This document shows positions 35,818-47,258 of a stretch of 64,000 nt of DNA, one piece after another. Both the position numbers and the translations under genes were made by a program. Source of the stretch: Chlorops oryzae (taxonomy: Eukaryota; Arthropoda; Insecta; Diptera; Chloropidae); contig CM035806.1 of NCBI GenBank assembly GCA_020466095.1, positions 130,892,422 through 130,956,421 of the forward strand, given 5' to 3'. Every line of letters starts with the position of its first letter. The stretch's first letter is position 1. The notes below the pieces were generated by a model. It was not told the origin of the DNA. It saw nothing but the letters and a program-made list of their open reading frames with translations, and made no database searches.

Positions 35818-37947
35818 GTAAATGTATGTATAATTATATATAGTGTATATATGTAGCATATCGCACATCAGCAACTAAAGTGGCATAAGTAGAAATTTAC
35901 AATTTCCCGGAAAACGCAAAAACTCTTGCAAATTTCAATGTAGTCTCATTGGTTCGACAACAGTTTTTTTCATAAAGCAATAAAAATCAATCATTTTATT
36001 GATTAAATGTGGTACTTTGTACTCGAGAACGTTTTGCTGTCGGTGGCTACGAAAATAATCAGAGCAACCAAAAATATGCAAATTGCATTTTTGGCGATTT
36101 AAAGCATATTTAGGGGTTTCAGGCATTTTCGTGCATTTTTCAACAAAATTTAGCTATGGCCTTCATAAAACTTCATATATATACTGCAAAAAATACAACT
36201 TTGTTATACTTCAAAGTATAGTACATAATTATAAATAACGTCTGCATGGGTGTGTATTGATCTCAGCAATTGGCTTGTGTTTGTTGTAAAGAGATGGAAG
36301 AGTGGCATGGTCGCCTTTCATATTATACGACATTGTAATTTTTATACTACTTATAAATTTGTTGTAATCAAATAAACATTATTGAGGAGCTCACAAGTAT
36401 TAACAAAGTGTCCGTCAAAAAGACTACAACAAATCTGGTTTTTTTTTTTGTCGTTTTTCTTTTTGGGTTGTAGAAAAAATGTTTTGTGTTAGCACTGATC
36501 ATACAAAAAAAAAAAACGTTATTTCTTAGCAAAAGCTGGTACGAAGCAAAATACCAAAAGAAAAAGAGTGGGTTAAAAACTTTTTATTACGGTTAGTTGG
36601 TTAGCTTATATAGGAAAACCTTACGCAACATCTTGTTATATACTGCAATCAAAATAATCAATATTTCGAATAAAAACAACAACAAAATTGAGTGCATTTT
36701 TTGGGGGATTTTCATAAGTTTTTCGTGCATATGCGCATTTTTTTGAATTTTTCGGGCATATTTTTGGTTGCTCTGAAAATAATATACGTATGTATGTACT
36801 TTCAATACTCGATAAAAATAATTCGAAATATACTTTTGGTTCACGTCTGAGATAGGCAAGTACAACAACAGCTCCTGTCTTAGCTAATCCCGTTCAATAA
36901 TGTTTTGTCCAAGCTATGCTTTATCAACAGTAGTTGTTGTCTGAGATAGCTCCGCCATTAATAGTTCCTGTCCTAGCTAATCACGTTCAACAATAGTGGT
37001 TGTTGAGCCAGGTATTTCCAACTATTTATTTTGTCCATGCTAGGAATGTTCACCAATAGTTCCTGTCTCAGCTATATAACGGCAAAGGTTTGAGACTAAG
37101 TTAAATTTGTTCAACAATAGTTCGCGTACGAACTAGGCATGTTCAACAACAGTTCTTATCCAAGCTCGACCAGAGTTACACAACTTTCAAAGTAAACGGT
37201 CCATATGGCTGTGTCTAAATTTTGGTTCGTGTCTATAAAGCATTTTGTCATAGGTCAAACAGTGGACTCGCGATAACTAAAACTAATTTAAACTGACCTG
37301 TTTGATAGTATATATTTGTTGTGTTAAGACACGATTTGCAGCTTAATTCGTTTATAACTTTAGTCAAAGTTTGTCAAAAATTAATAGAGCAATTTAATGT
37401 GCTAATGCAGACCCATCCCAGTAAACATTATGACTTCTTTTAGCATATTGTTTTAATCAAAAATTTGAGCGCAACATAATTTGAGCTTCTTTTATAGTCC
37501 GAAAATAAATTTTTTTTTGTTTTTGCTTCGAAAGTTTAAATTTTCGAATAGGTATATTCTTTAAGTCCCCATGTCAGTTTAACTCGATCAAATACCATTG
37601 CAATATGTTGATTTTTTAAAAATGTTCATATAATTTTAATGAGCCTGGTTTAAACTCTCACGTAGACTATCATCTGAAAGTTTATACCTTCAAAAAGTTT
37701 AAACTAGGTTGAAGGCTATGCGCCTAAGGGCCGGTCTTTTAAAGTCTGATTAATAATAACCCTTGGTTATATCCAATGTTAAACATAAATTGTGTCTTTT
37801 AAACTGTGGCTCGACTGTGGTAACGAAACCAGAGATTTAATCAGACTTTAAAAGACCGGCCCTAAGAGTATCATTTTTTACTGTAAAAATTTTAAACAGT
37901 AGATATTTGTTAGGAGTTTTAAAAAATCAATTGAAAATCAATAAAAC
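35672..37947. repeat. Right arm of 6.36 kb inverted duplication
   Basis: The 2276-bp reverse-complement copy of 31590-33885. It ends outward at AATCAATAAAAC, where similarity stops abruptly. Neither outer edge shows a target duplication, so this is probably a segmental inverted duplication rather than a transposon with long inverted repeats. Confidence 0.85.
37728..37862. mobile_element. Harbinger-type MITE (right-arm copy)
   Basis: Same 135-bp element as 31675-31809, inverted, with TAA flanks (37725-37727, 37863-37865). Confidence 0.7.
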
Positions 37948-38269
37948 TTTCTCGATTTTTACGTATTTATGAGTACATAATATCAAATACTCATATTTAT
38001 ACTGTAAAAATAATTCTACAAGATTACTTGTTTGAGAGTTTCATTTGCATCGTTGCTTACTAAAATTTTTTACTGTTCAAAAGAACTCAAAAATAATTTA
38101 GTTTTTGAATGCTGAAAGTTTATTTACACTACTTCAAACTCCTAAGTATTTTCGAGATCTCAAAAAAGTATTCAAATTAATCGTATGTATTTTTTAACTA
38201 AAAATTTTGAAAGCTTCAAAAATTGTTTATTGGGATGGCAGGAATCGGAAATGTAAGATAACATATAAA

Positions 38270-38493
38270 GCCCTATTCTAATTGAATATTCCCCGGGAGT
38301 TTTTCCCCAGAATTTTTTCTTCGCGGAAAAAGAAGGTATTCTAAGCGTCAATAATGGAAAAATTGGGATGAGATTTGCCTAAAAAGGTTCAAAATACCTG
38401 GTTCCTTTATATTTTCTTCTCCAGTGTGCTTAGAATGGCAGAATTTTTTTCAATATCGCACGGAAAAACTCCCCGGAAATTTAGAATCGGGGC
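38270..38493. mobile_element. MITE, GCCCTATTCTAA ends
   Basis: GCCCTATTCTAA with CCCCGGGAGTTTTTCC inside the left end mirrors GGAAAAACTCCCCGG and TTAGAATCGGGGC at the right. About 224 bp, no coding. The target duplication is unclear. Confidence 0.55.
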
Positions 38494-39119
38494 GAATATC
38501 TGTTAGTGTATGTTCTTCCGCGCGACAATATTCGTCATATGAGTCTCTTTTATATGCCAGCCTATAACACCCTTGCCTGTTGCCATCTCAAATGAAAATT
38601 TTTACAATTCGAAGAGGTGCACTTTTTGAATACAGCGCCCAGCCAAATTTGATTTCGCTGCGGCCATTATAGTGAAGCATCTGATGTCATTGTTTCAATA
38701 AGATCGGGCTTGATGATATTCACTGACCTTAATCGATGCTATGGCCGGGCCTTGCTGTCGTTGAAGGAAACGTGCGAAAATGCGTTTTGGATGCGATTTA
38801 TATTTGCTAATTTTATTATAAATATTTTTTCATTGAAAATGCTTTTAAAAATAACCATACGAGAGAGATTAAATAATAAAATAGAGAAAAAGTAACGAAA
38901 AACTTTTTTTTCTAAATATTTAAAATTATAAAAATGAATAGCACAAAGACAAAAATACTATTTCGGCACACGTCGTGTCTCCTTCATTCAACCTCTTCAA
39001 GCTCCAATCGTGCTATGATCACTATGAAATCTGTGGTTGTTGTTCGTCATGCTGTTGTGATGCTTGTAGTTGTTATTGTTATTAAATGGTCTAATAGAAT
39101 GAATACATAAATGATGCGT
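38494..39119. other. Non-coding stretch downstream of Ldh
   Basis: AT-rich. A short remnant of a type-H2 end, CTATAACACCCTTGCCTG, sits near 38563. Nothing else is recognised. Confidence 0.5.
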
Positions 39120-39125
39120 TTTATT
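39120..39125 (-). terminator. Possible Ldh poly(A) signal
   Basis: AATAAA on the minus strand, about 200 nt beyond the Ldh stop codon. It is the nearest canonical hexamer I noticed. In AT-rich DNA this is weak evidence on its own. Confidence 0.4.
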
Positions 39126-39325
39126 TTAAAACATTTTGTTCCACGTTGAATGCGATTCGATATATTCCCGCCTTCCCCCCCGAACACCATCCAACGACAC
39201 AGATCGTTTTATCGAAGCGAGCGAGCGAGCGATTTTCCATATTCCATTGATCGTGTTCGTTTGCGTTTTCATTTTCGTTTCCGTTTTCCTCGTTCTATCC
39301 GTTTCTGGTCTGGGACTTGGTTGAC

Positions 39326-40420
39326 TTAAAACTTAAGACCCGATTGGACTTCGGCCATAATATTGGCAGAGTTCTGCAATTGTGTGACTTCGGTGGGTGT
39401 GAGAATTTGCTTAACAATCGCGGTCACACCGTTGGCATTTAAGACGCACGGCAAGGAAAGGAAGACGTCTTTATCGATGCCGTGTTCGCCCTAAAACAAA
39501 CAGAAAGTGTTAATTATTCAATCATTCAATCGATTAATCAATCATTTAGTCAACTCATCTATGAATAAAACATTCAAAGAACTTACCATAACCGAAGTGG
39601 AGACTGCGACAACATTGCTTGTATTACGCAATATTGCGGCCGCCAATGCAGCAGTACTCAAGCCAATGGCCCACGAGGTGTAGCCCTTAAGTTTGATGAC
39701 TTCATAAGCGGAATCGACGACCTGCTTATGGACTTGGTTCCATTTTTCTGGGTCCTCATTTGTGCCGATTGTCGGATTAAGTTCGCGCAAACGGACACCG
39801 GCAATATTGACACCGGACCACACCGGAACCGAGCTGTCGCCATGCTCGCCAATTATCCAGCCATGACACGATGTCGGCGCCACTTTAAAACGCTGCGACA
39901 TCAAGAAACGAAAACGCGACGAATCCAGATTCGTGCCACTTCCGATGACACGATTCTTCGGCAGACCGGAGAGCTTCCATGCCACATAGGTCATTATATC
40001 GACGGGATTCGATACCATAAGGATAATCGTATCGGGACTATATTCGACCAGCTTTGGTATGACATGCTTTAATATGTCCGTATTGCGCTGCACCAACGAC
40101 AGACGAGATTCACCCTCGTTTTGACGAGCGCCTGCGGTGACAATACACAAACGCGAACCCGCCGATTCAGCGTAATCATAGCCAGCAGTTATCTTCGGAT
40201 TCTTGAGGAAACTAGAGCCATGCTGCAAGTCCATGACCTCGCCCAATAGCTTCTCCTTGCAAACATCCATCAAGCAGATTTCATTCGAGATGTGCTGAGC
40301 GAGAATGCTGAAAGCACAAGCCATTCCAACTTGACCCACACCGACTATTGTCACCTTGTTGCCAGCAGAGGGTAATTCCTCAGCCACCTGCGACATTAAA
40401 TTCTCCTTCATCGATGCCAT
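39326..40420 (-). CDS. Ldh: L-lactate dehydrogenase
   Basis: Two coding exons, 39587-40420 and 39326-39490, join at ATG|GTAAGT and TTTGTTTTAG|GGC with a 96-bp intron. They give 332 residues, the length of Drosophila Ldh (ImpL3). The enzyme interconverts pyruvate and lactate with NAD(H) in the cytosol as a tetramer. Visible features: the nucleotide-binding GVGQVG at residues 27-32 and Asp52; the mobile loop with Arg99 and Arg106; Asn138; the Asp166/Arg169 pair in the NLDSSR motif; catalytic His193 in IGEHGD; and Thr248. All key residues are intact, so it should be active. A second start codon at residue 4 is possible. TTGCAG four bases upstream of the ATG is a good acceptor, implying a 5' UTR intron whose upstream exon I could not place. 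Fly Ldh is known to respond to ecdysone and ERR; no such site was verified here. Residue 278, at the splice, is Met where Drosophila has Leu. Confidence 0.97.
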
Positions 40421-40424
40421 TGCG

Positions 40425-41637
40425 CTGCAATATGAATTACGATAGAAAAAATGTAAATTACAAATTCAAATAAAAACTCAAACAATCCGAATTAGTGAAT
40501 TATGTAGATAGATACCCTTCCATTTTAGCGAAAGAATTCTTTGACAGTTGATATGGATAATATTTAAAAAAAATTTTTGTTTTCCTAATTATTCCTCAAA
40601 TATTTCAATAGAAATCCGGCCTACTTTGGTTGTTAAAATGTATATGGGTCATTCCACGAACATTTGTAATCGCCCCCAAGAACGGATTCGATCGAAATAT
40701 AATTTTTTCTATTCCTTATCAAATATTATTCGACCCATTTTTTTTTTTTTTTTGGATCCATATTTTGGGAGTTATGGGATTTTGAAGTTTTGAGAAAACA
40801 AAAATTTGATTTTTCTGAAAGGAAAATTTCAAAGAAAAGGTTTATCAGAGAAAATTAATGTTCATACAATGAGACAAAGAATCGCTTACGCTGGAAATAC
40901 AGCAGTAAAAAGAATTGTTTTTGATTTGTTTTTATACAAGATTTTTATAGTTTCTTTAAACAATTGCTATAATTCGCAAATTGGATTTTTTTTATTTTAT
41001 AACTTTTTTTTTTAATTTTGGCCAAAGACTTTCGCAACACTTTAAAAAAACATTCATTATGGTAAACTTAATAGTTTTTAAGATATAACCAAAAAACGAG
41101 CTTCATTTTGACTAAAATAACGCATTTCTAGCACAAAGAAATTTGTAAAGATGCATGCTAAGCGTGCAATGCCTACATACCAGACATGCTTTCTACATAC
41201 ATACATTGTTCCTTGCGAAAAAACAATTTTTTTTTTCTATCCAAATGTCTTACGGTGTAAATTTCGTCTCGAATGACCTTCACAAAGGTCAGTCCGGATA
41301 AAAAAGCACATAACGTTGCCTACATTTCGACCAGCTCTCGTGTGCGTTCCATAAAATGTCTAATGTGTATATACCATGAATATCCCAGTTGGAAAAATAT
41401 TCATGCATGATTGAGTTATAATTGATGCGCTTAACAGATTTTTTTGGAAAGTCAAAGGGTCTTGCCGGTTCAGGAAAGGCTTGCGGCACCCTGAAAGGGA
41501 TTTTGAAGCTTTGCTGATTTTACGATAGGTGCCGTCTAAAAACACTGTGGGAAACACTTTTTAGTTTTCAATTTTGAATAGTCCTTGAGATATTCATGAA
41601 AATCCTTTTTTAAGTAAGCCATTTTTCAAAATTTTAT
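40425..41637. other. Ldh upstream region, no further gene
   Basis: It should contain the Ldh 5' UTR intron, upstream exon and promoter (minus strand), but none could be fixed by eye. AT-rich with T runs at 40739-40754 and 41007-41014. Confidence 0.45.
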
Positions 41638-41753
41638 CGGGCATGTCACAGAAATCGAATACGAGAGAAAACGTTCGATTTCGCTTAAATTTTTATGGAA
41701 ATTTCATTGATTTCAAACGTTTTCAATCGTATTCGATTTCTGTGACATGCCCG
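41638..41753. mobile_element. Hairpin MITE, 116 bp
   Basis: CGGGCATGTCACAGAAATCG at the left is the exact inverse of the right end. The element is nearly one hairpin with a loop of about 50 bp. Flanks share TAT. Non-coding. Confidence 0.65.
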
Positions 41754-41930
41754 TATATCTCAAAACCTAATTAATCTAGGAAGACGAAACAAACATTGGC
41801 TGATTCCTAATACAACAGCGAATCCAAAAAAAAAAAAAAAAAATTCACACTGAAAATTTTTTTTCCCAAAAAAGATGAAAAGAAAATTTTAACCATTTTT
41901 CTCAGTGTAAGCATGAAATTTACTAATGGG

Positions 41931-42357
41931 AAGTAGTTTCGCTATATAAGAAAGTCGATTTTGCCAAGAAATTTCATTCTTATATCCGGTTATAAAAACC
42001 CGTTTATAAGAAAAATCTTTCTTATAAAAAAAACCGCTTAAAAGAAAAATCTTTTTTATAAAAAAAAACCGTTTATAAGAAAATTTTTTCTTATATAAAC
42101 TACCGATATTTCAAAATAGGGGTGTTAAATTTTTGATAAAAACCAAGTTTCTTATATAAAAATTATTTCCATACAAAAACAGTTTTTGGTTTTGGTAAAC
42201 AGTTTCTTAAAGGCGGGTTTTTCTTATATACGACTTTCTTATACATATACAAACATTTTTGTACAGAGCTTAATATAAATGGACTTGGTGCCCTGAGATT
42301 CCTTTCTTAAAAGTGGGTTTTTCTTATATACGAGTTTCTTATATAGCGAAACTACTG
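41931..42357. mobile_element. MITE, AGTAGTTTCGCTATATAAG ends
   Basis: The left end AGTAGTTTCGCTATATAAGA mirrors the right end, which is followed by TA. Between them TTATAAGAAA-type words recur at least six times. Probably Tc1/mariner-related; the left target site is degraded. Confidence 0.6.
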
Positions 42358-42398
42358 TATTGGTATACATGTACAATAATTAATACATATGTATGTAC

Positions 42399-42678
42399 TA
42401 GTGATGTTGCGAATATTCGCATTCGCATTCGCGAATATTCGCATTTTTCTGGACATTCGCAATCACATTAATTAAATAACTTCTTTTTTGGATCATAGGG
42501 CAACACTGTAACAAAAAAATGTGGGGCTTACACGGCACGTCAGCTGTCAATAATAAAGCATAGAGAAGTGGCGCTTAATTTAAAACTGAACATTCGCATT
42601 CGCGAATATCGGCGACAGATATTCGCATTTGCATTCGCATTCGCGAATGTTTAAAAAACCACATTCGCAACATCACTA
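42399..42678. mobile_element. hAT-type MITE with ATTCGC words
   Basis: The 280-bp element starts TAGTGATGTTGCGAATATTC and ends CGCAACATCACTA. The flanks GTATGTAC and TTATGTAC form an 8-bp duplication with one mismatch. Both ends are arrays of GCATTCGCGAATATTCGC-type words; the centre is unique. Confidence 0.78.
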
Positions 42679-42752
42679 TTATGTACATGCCAAAATTGCA
42701 GCCATTTTACCCGCAACATGACTTCATTTCTAGACTAAAATGCAAAAAAAAA

Positions 42753-43616
42753 CAAGTAAGGGTGTTATAGTCAGGCGAGCCTGACAATAGAATACCCGAC
42801 ACAGACACACGTGTTCAAATAACTTTTAATATCAAGAGGTGTTTAAGACCATAAGGGGCCTCATATACCGACTTTTCTTAGATTTCTTTATGAAAACCGC
42901 CCCTTTGTCACGCCCACTTTTCCAATTTTTTTTGAATTCTTATCGGAGGCTTAAATATACACTCGAATTCTAAGTTTCATTGAAATATTGCGAAAAAGTC
43001 CGATTTTAAGGCAGTTTTGGGATTTTTGTGACAGACCCTTGTACTGGAGGTACCCTTAAAAATGGCCCGATCAAGGAAATTTTTTGGGAGGATGTTAAAG
43101 GCTACAAAGGAAGCATAAGTGCCAAATTTCGTTCAAGTCCCATTTGAATTTCGGGTGTAGGAGACAATTTTCGAAAACCGCCCTTCTGCCACGCCCACTT
43201 TTTCAATTTTTGGAAATAATATTACTGGCCTTTAAATATGATCAAATATCCAATTTCATCAAAATATGTTGAAAAACTTCGCTTTTAGAGCAGTTTTTGT
43301 GATTTTCGTAACAGACCCTAGTACTGGAGGTACCCCTAAAAATGGTCCGATCGGGTCCATTCTCGAACTTGTTCTTACTCATGTCCCCGTGAGCACGCAT
43401 GCCAAATTTTGTCGAGATATCTCAACTCCTTCGATAAGATAACTGTATACAAACAGACGGACAGACGGACAGACGGACGGACATGTCTAAATCGAATCTC
43501 CTGGTGACACTGATCATTTCTATATATATTTTGTATGGTCTGTCTCGACTGGTTCTGGGTGTTACACACAACCACACAAACGCAATATACCCTCGACACA
43601 GAGTGTGTCGGGTATA
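42753..43616 (-). mobile_element. DINE-1-like element, type H2
   Basis: A full-length inverted copy of the 29772-30699 type. It begins on the plus strand with CAAGTAAGGGTGTTATAGTC and its palindrome, has a shortened GACG/GACA microsatellite (43455-43480), and ends at GGGTATA. Flanks are A runs on both sides. Confidence 0.65.
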
Positions 43617-43785
43617 AAAACACCAACAACAACAACGGGAATTAAAATGCAATTGTTGAATTGAACTTTAACCCTTTCGCGACGTGTCTCATAAATTGAT
43701 AACATTCAATAGCTATAACTATAGAAACATTTTCGAAAAGCCTATCTTATCTTAAGGTTATTAGCAATAGGAATTTCTAATGCTA

Positions 43786-44330
43786 TGTTCAGACGGCAAC
43801 CTGAATTAAGTAATTCGGCCCCCATTCGTAATTCACAGCCGAATCACGTTGTGAATCACATAGTACGCCATACAAAATTTGACAAGCCGAATTACCTCAT
43901 TCGAACGTAATTCAGTTTGAATTACGATACGAATTACGATAAAATCAGTGCCTTCCCTAATTTTTATCGCAATTTATCGAAACCAGGAGAAGGAATCAGC
44001 AAGAAAAGAAATACTCCCGGCCGGAATTTATTGCATTCATGACATAAGAGATCAATTAGTGCTCTTTCCAATGCCGTTCTTGTAAAAATATCATGAAAAC
44101 AAGAGCTGGCTACAACAGACCCTTCTTCAAAAGAAATTTTCATGGCCAAAAGTTTTTTTTACTTATATTGAGACAGTTTCATTACGTTGGAATTGGTGAA
44201 TTTTCCCACTGGGCTGTTGGTTTTTAACACAAAACGATCAAAAACGAATTACGAATCTTTCATCTGAACGGGTTAATTCGTATTTGTAATTCATGGAGCC
44301 AATTACTTAATTCATAATGCCGTCTGAACA
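43786..44330. mobile_element. TIR element with GAATTAC words
   Basis: Starts TGTTCAGACGGCA and ends TGCCGTCTGAACA, with TA on each side (43784-43785, 44331-44332). About 150 bp at the left and 100 bp at the right are arrays of GAATTACG and CGTAATTC words. A 61-codon minus-strand frame in the centre (43964-44149) has no recognised domain. The superfamily is uncertain. Confidence 0.65.
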
Positions 44331-44677
44331 TAACATAATGAAAAGTTCTGACTATTTGCTCAAATCGCTAAACTCTTTTCTAAATATCGAGTGTATGGAG
44401 TAAAAACCGTTAATAATATAAAAAAATAAATACAATTATCGAACTTAGGCATTAAAACTGGTCATAAGGAAGTTGAGTCAAAATAGATTTCATTGATATC
44501 AATCTCTTCTGATTGTCCAACACGATGGGAATTGGCTTCTTTCGGCGTCAAATCGAATACAAGTACACTGTACATGTGCATGTATGTATGTAGTTATTAC
44601 CGTGACAACTTAATCGGAAAGTATTTTATATCGACCCAATTTCGAGCTTTTTCCAATTGCTATTAATTAAGGATGCT

Positions 44678-44819
44678 TATACCCGACACACTCTGTGTCG
44701 AGGGTATATTGCGTTTGTGTGGTTGTTTGTAACACCCAGAACCAGTTGAGATAGACCATACAAAATGTATATAGAAATGATCAGCGTCACCGGGAGATTC
44801 GATTTAGACATGTCCGTCC

Positions 44820-44857
<38 letters not shown>

Positions 44858-46468
44858 CCGTCTGTCCGTCTGTCTGTCTGTTTGTATACAGTTATCTTAT
44901 CGAAGAAGTTGAGCTATCTTGACAAAATTTGGTATGCGTGCTCACGGGGACATGAGTAAGAACAAGTTCGAGAATGGACCCGATCGGACCATTTTAAGGG
45001 GTACCTCCAGTACTAGGGTCTGTTGCGAAAATCACAAAAACTGCTCTAAATTCGAAAATTTTCAAGATATTTTGATGAAATTTGATATTTGATCATATTT
45101 AAAGGCCAGTAATATTATTTCCAAAAATTGGAAAAGTGGGCGTGGCCGAAGGGCGTTTTTCGAAAATTGCCTTCTACACCCGAATTTCAAATGGGACTTG
45201 AACGAAATTTGGCAGTTATGCTTCCTTTGTAGCCATAAAAATCGTTAGAAAAAATTTCCTTGATCGGTCCATTATTAAGGGTACCTCCAGTACTAGGGTC
45301 TGTCACAAAAATCTCAAAACTGCCCCAAAATCAGATTTTTTCAAAATATTTCAATAAAACTTAGGATTAGAGCGTATATCTAAGCCTCCGATTAGACTTC
45401 AAAACAAGTAAGGGTGTAATAGTCAGGCGAGCCTGACAATAGAATACCCGACACAGACACATAATTTTTAATATCAAGAGGTGTTTAAGGGCATAAGGAG
45501 CCCCATATACCGACTTTTGTTAAATTTTTAAATGAAAATCGCCCTTTTGCCACGCCCAATTTTCAAATTTTTTTGGAATTCTAATCGGACCCTTATATAT
45601 ACGCTCAAACTCTAAGTTTCATTGAAATAATTCAATAAAGTCTGATTTTGAGGCATTTTTGGGATTTTTGTGACAGACCCTAGTACTAGAGGTACCCTTA
45701 ATAATGGTCCGATCGAACATTTTTTGGGAAGGACGTTACTGGCTATCAAGGAAGTATACGTGCCAATTTTTGTTCAAATCCCATTGGTATATCGGGAGTA
45801 GGAGACAATTTTTGAAAAACGCCCTTATGCCACGCCCACTTTTCCAATTTTTTGAAATCGTATTAATTGCGTTTAAACATGTTCGAATATCGAATTTCAT
45901 CAAAATATCTTGAAGGACTTCGATCTTAGAGCAGTTTTTGTTATTTTCGTAACAGACCCTAGTACTGGAGGTACCCCTAAAAATGGTCCGATCGGGTCCA
46001 TTCTCGAACTTGTTCTTACTCATGTCCCCGTGAGCATGCATACCAAATTTCATCAGGATAGCTCAACTTTTTCGATAAGATAACTGTATACAGACAGACG
46101 GGACAGACGGACAGACGGACAGACGGACAGACAGACAGACAGACAGACGGACGGACATGTCTAAATCGAATCTCCCGGTGACGCTGATCATTTCTATATA
46201 CATTTTGTATGGTCTATCTCGACTGGTTATGGATGTTACACACAACCCAACAAACGCAATATACCCTCGACACAGAGTGTGTCGGGTATAAAAATTGGAA
46301 AAGTGGGCGTGGCAAAGGGGCAGTTTTCATAAAGAAATTTAACAAAAGTCGGTATATGGGGCCCCTAATGGCCTTAAACACTTCTTGATATTAAAAATTA
46401 TTTGAACACGTATGTCTGTGTCGGGTATTCTATTGTCAGGCTCGCCTGACTATAACACCCTTACTTGT
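44678..46468 (+). mobile_element. DINE-1-like element, type H2, split by a second copy
   Basis: The first part (44678-45404) runs from TATACCCGACACACTCTGTG through a GTCT/GTCC microsatellite (44814-44880). The remainder (46291-46468) resumes at TTGGAAAAGTGGGCGTGG and ends at the CAGGCTCGCCTGAC palindrome and TTACTTGT. The gap is filled by an inverted copy of the same type. Confidence 0.65.
45405..46290 (-). mobile_element. Nested DINE-1-like element, type H2
   Basis: An inverted H2 copy inserted in an A run inside the H2 copy at 44678-46468. Ends are CAAGTAAGGGTG and GGGTATA; the GACA/GACG microsatellite lies at 46095-46155. No target duplication longer than the A run is seen. Confidence 0.65.
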
Positions 46469-46530
46469 TCCTTTTACGCTTATGCATAACAGAACACCAA
46501 TTATGTAGAGTAGATAAGAAACGAGTGCTT

Positions 46531-47258
46531 GTGAACTTGGCATCTAAATTGAAGAAAATTTTTTTTTTTATTTGTAATCGATTGTACCATATTTCGTTTC
46601 GTTAATACCAAGAATTTTGCGAACATCCGTATCCGTATCCGCAAATGCGGAACTTCCAAAAATGTTTTCTTTTTAATAGATTGTACCATGTTTCGTTTCG
46701 TTAGTACCCAGAATGTTACGAATAATCGCATCCACTGCCGCAATTGCGGAACTTCCACTATTGTGTCCGCATCCGCATAAATTTCATGCATACGTCAAAA
46801 ACCGTATCCGGAACATCTCTGGAGGTGCTAATGTCTAGAATAATTTTACATATGGTTGAACTTTCCTCCATCCGGACGTTAGTATCTCCGTCCAGACGTT
46901 AGTACCTCCATCCGGACGTTATTACCTCCAGAGATGTTTCGGATACGGTTTTTTGACATATGCAGATGAATATTTGGAAATTTATGCGGATGCGGATACA
47001 ATAGTGTAAATTCCGCAATTGCGGAAGTGTATGCGAATATTCGTAACATTCTGGTTACTAACGACACGAAACATGTTACAATCGATTGCAAAGAAATTTT
47101 TTTTGGTAGTTCCGCATTTGCGGATCCGGATACGGATGCTCGCAAAATTCTTGGTACTAACGAAACGAAACATGGTACAATCGGTACTAAACTGGTACAA
47201 TCGATTACAGAAAAAAAAATTTTTTTTTCTTCAACTTAGATGCCAAGTTCACAGGGCT
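46531..47258. mobile_element. 728-bp fold-back element with 14-bp flanking repeats
   Basis: Arms of about 300 bp run from GTGAACTTGGCATCTAA inward, with the inverse ending GATGCCAAGTTCAC. Both arms carry TCCGTATCCGCA and GCGGATGCGGATAC words. The centre has three direct units close to CCTCCATCCGGACGTTAGTA (46866-46925). AGAAACGAGTGCTT is present on both outer sides (46517-46530 and 47259-47272). Fourteen bases are longer than hAT, Foldback or mariner duplications, so the class is open. Confidence 0.62.

Noticed and set aside
32669..36868. Identical 91-codon frame present in both arms of the inverted duplication
   Set aside because: Identity comes from the duplication itself; the frame is AT-rich, has no domain and no codon bias.
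31590..37947. Large inverted repeat as a single transposon with long terminal repeats
   Set aside because: No target duplication at the outer edges, and the inner edge cuts through a hAT element.
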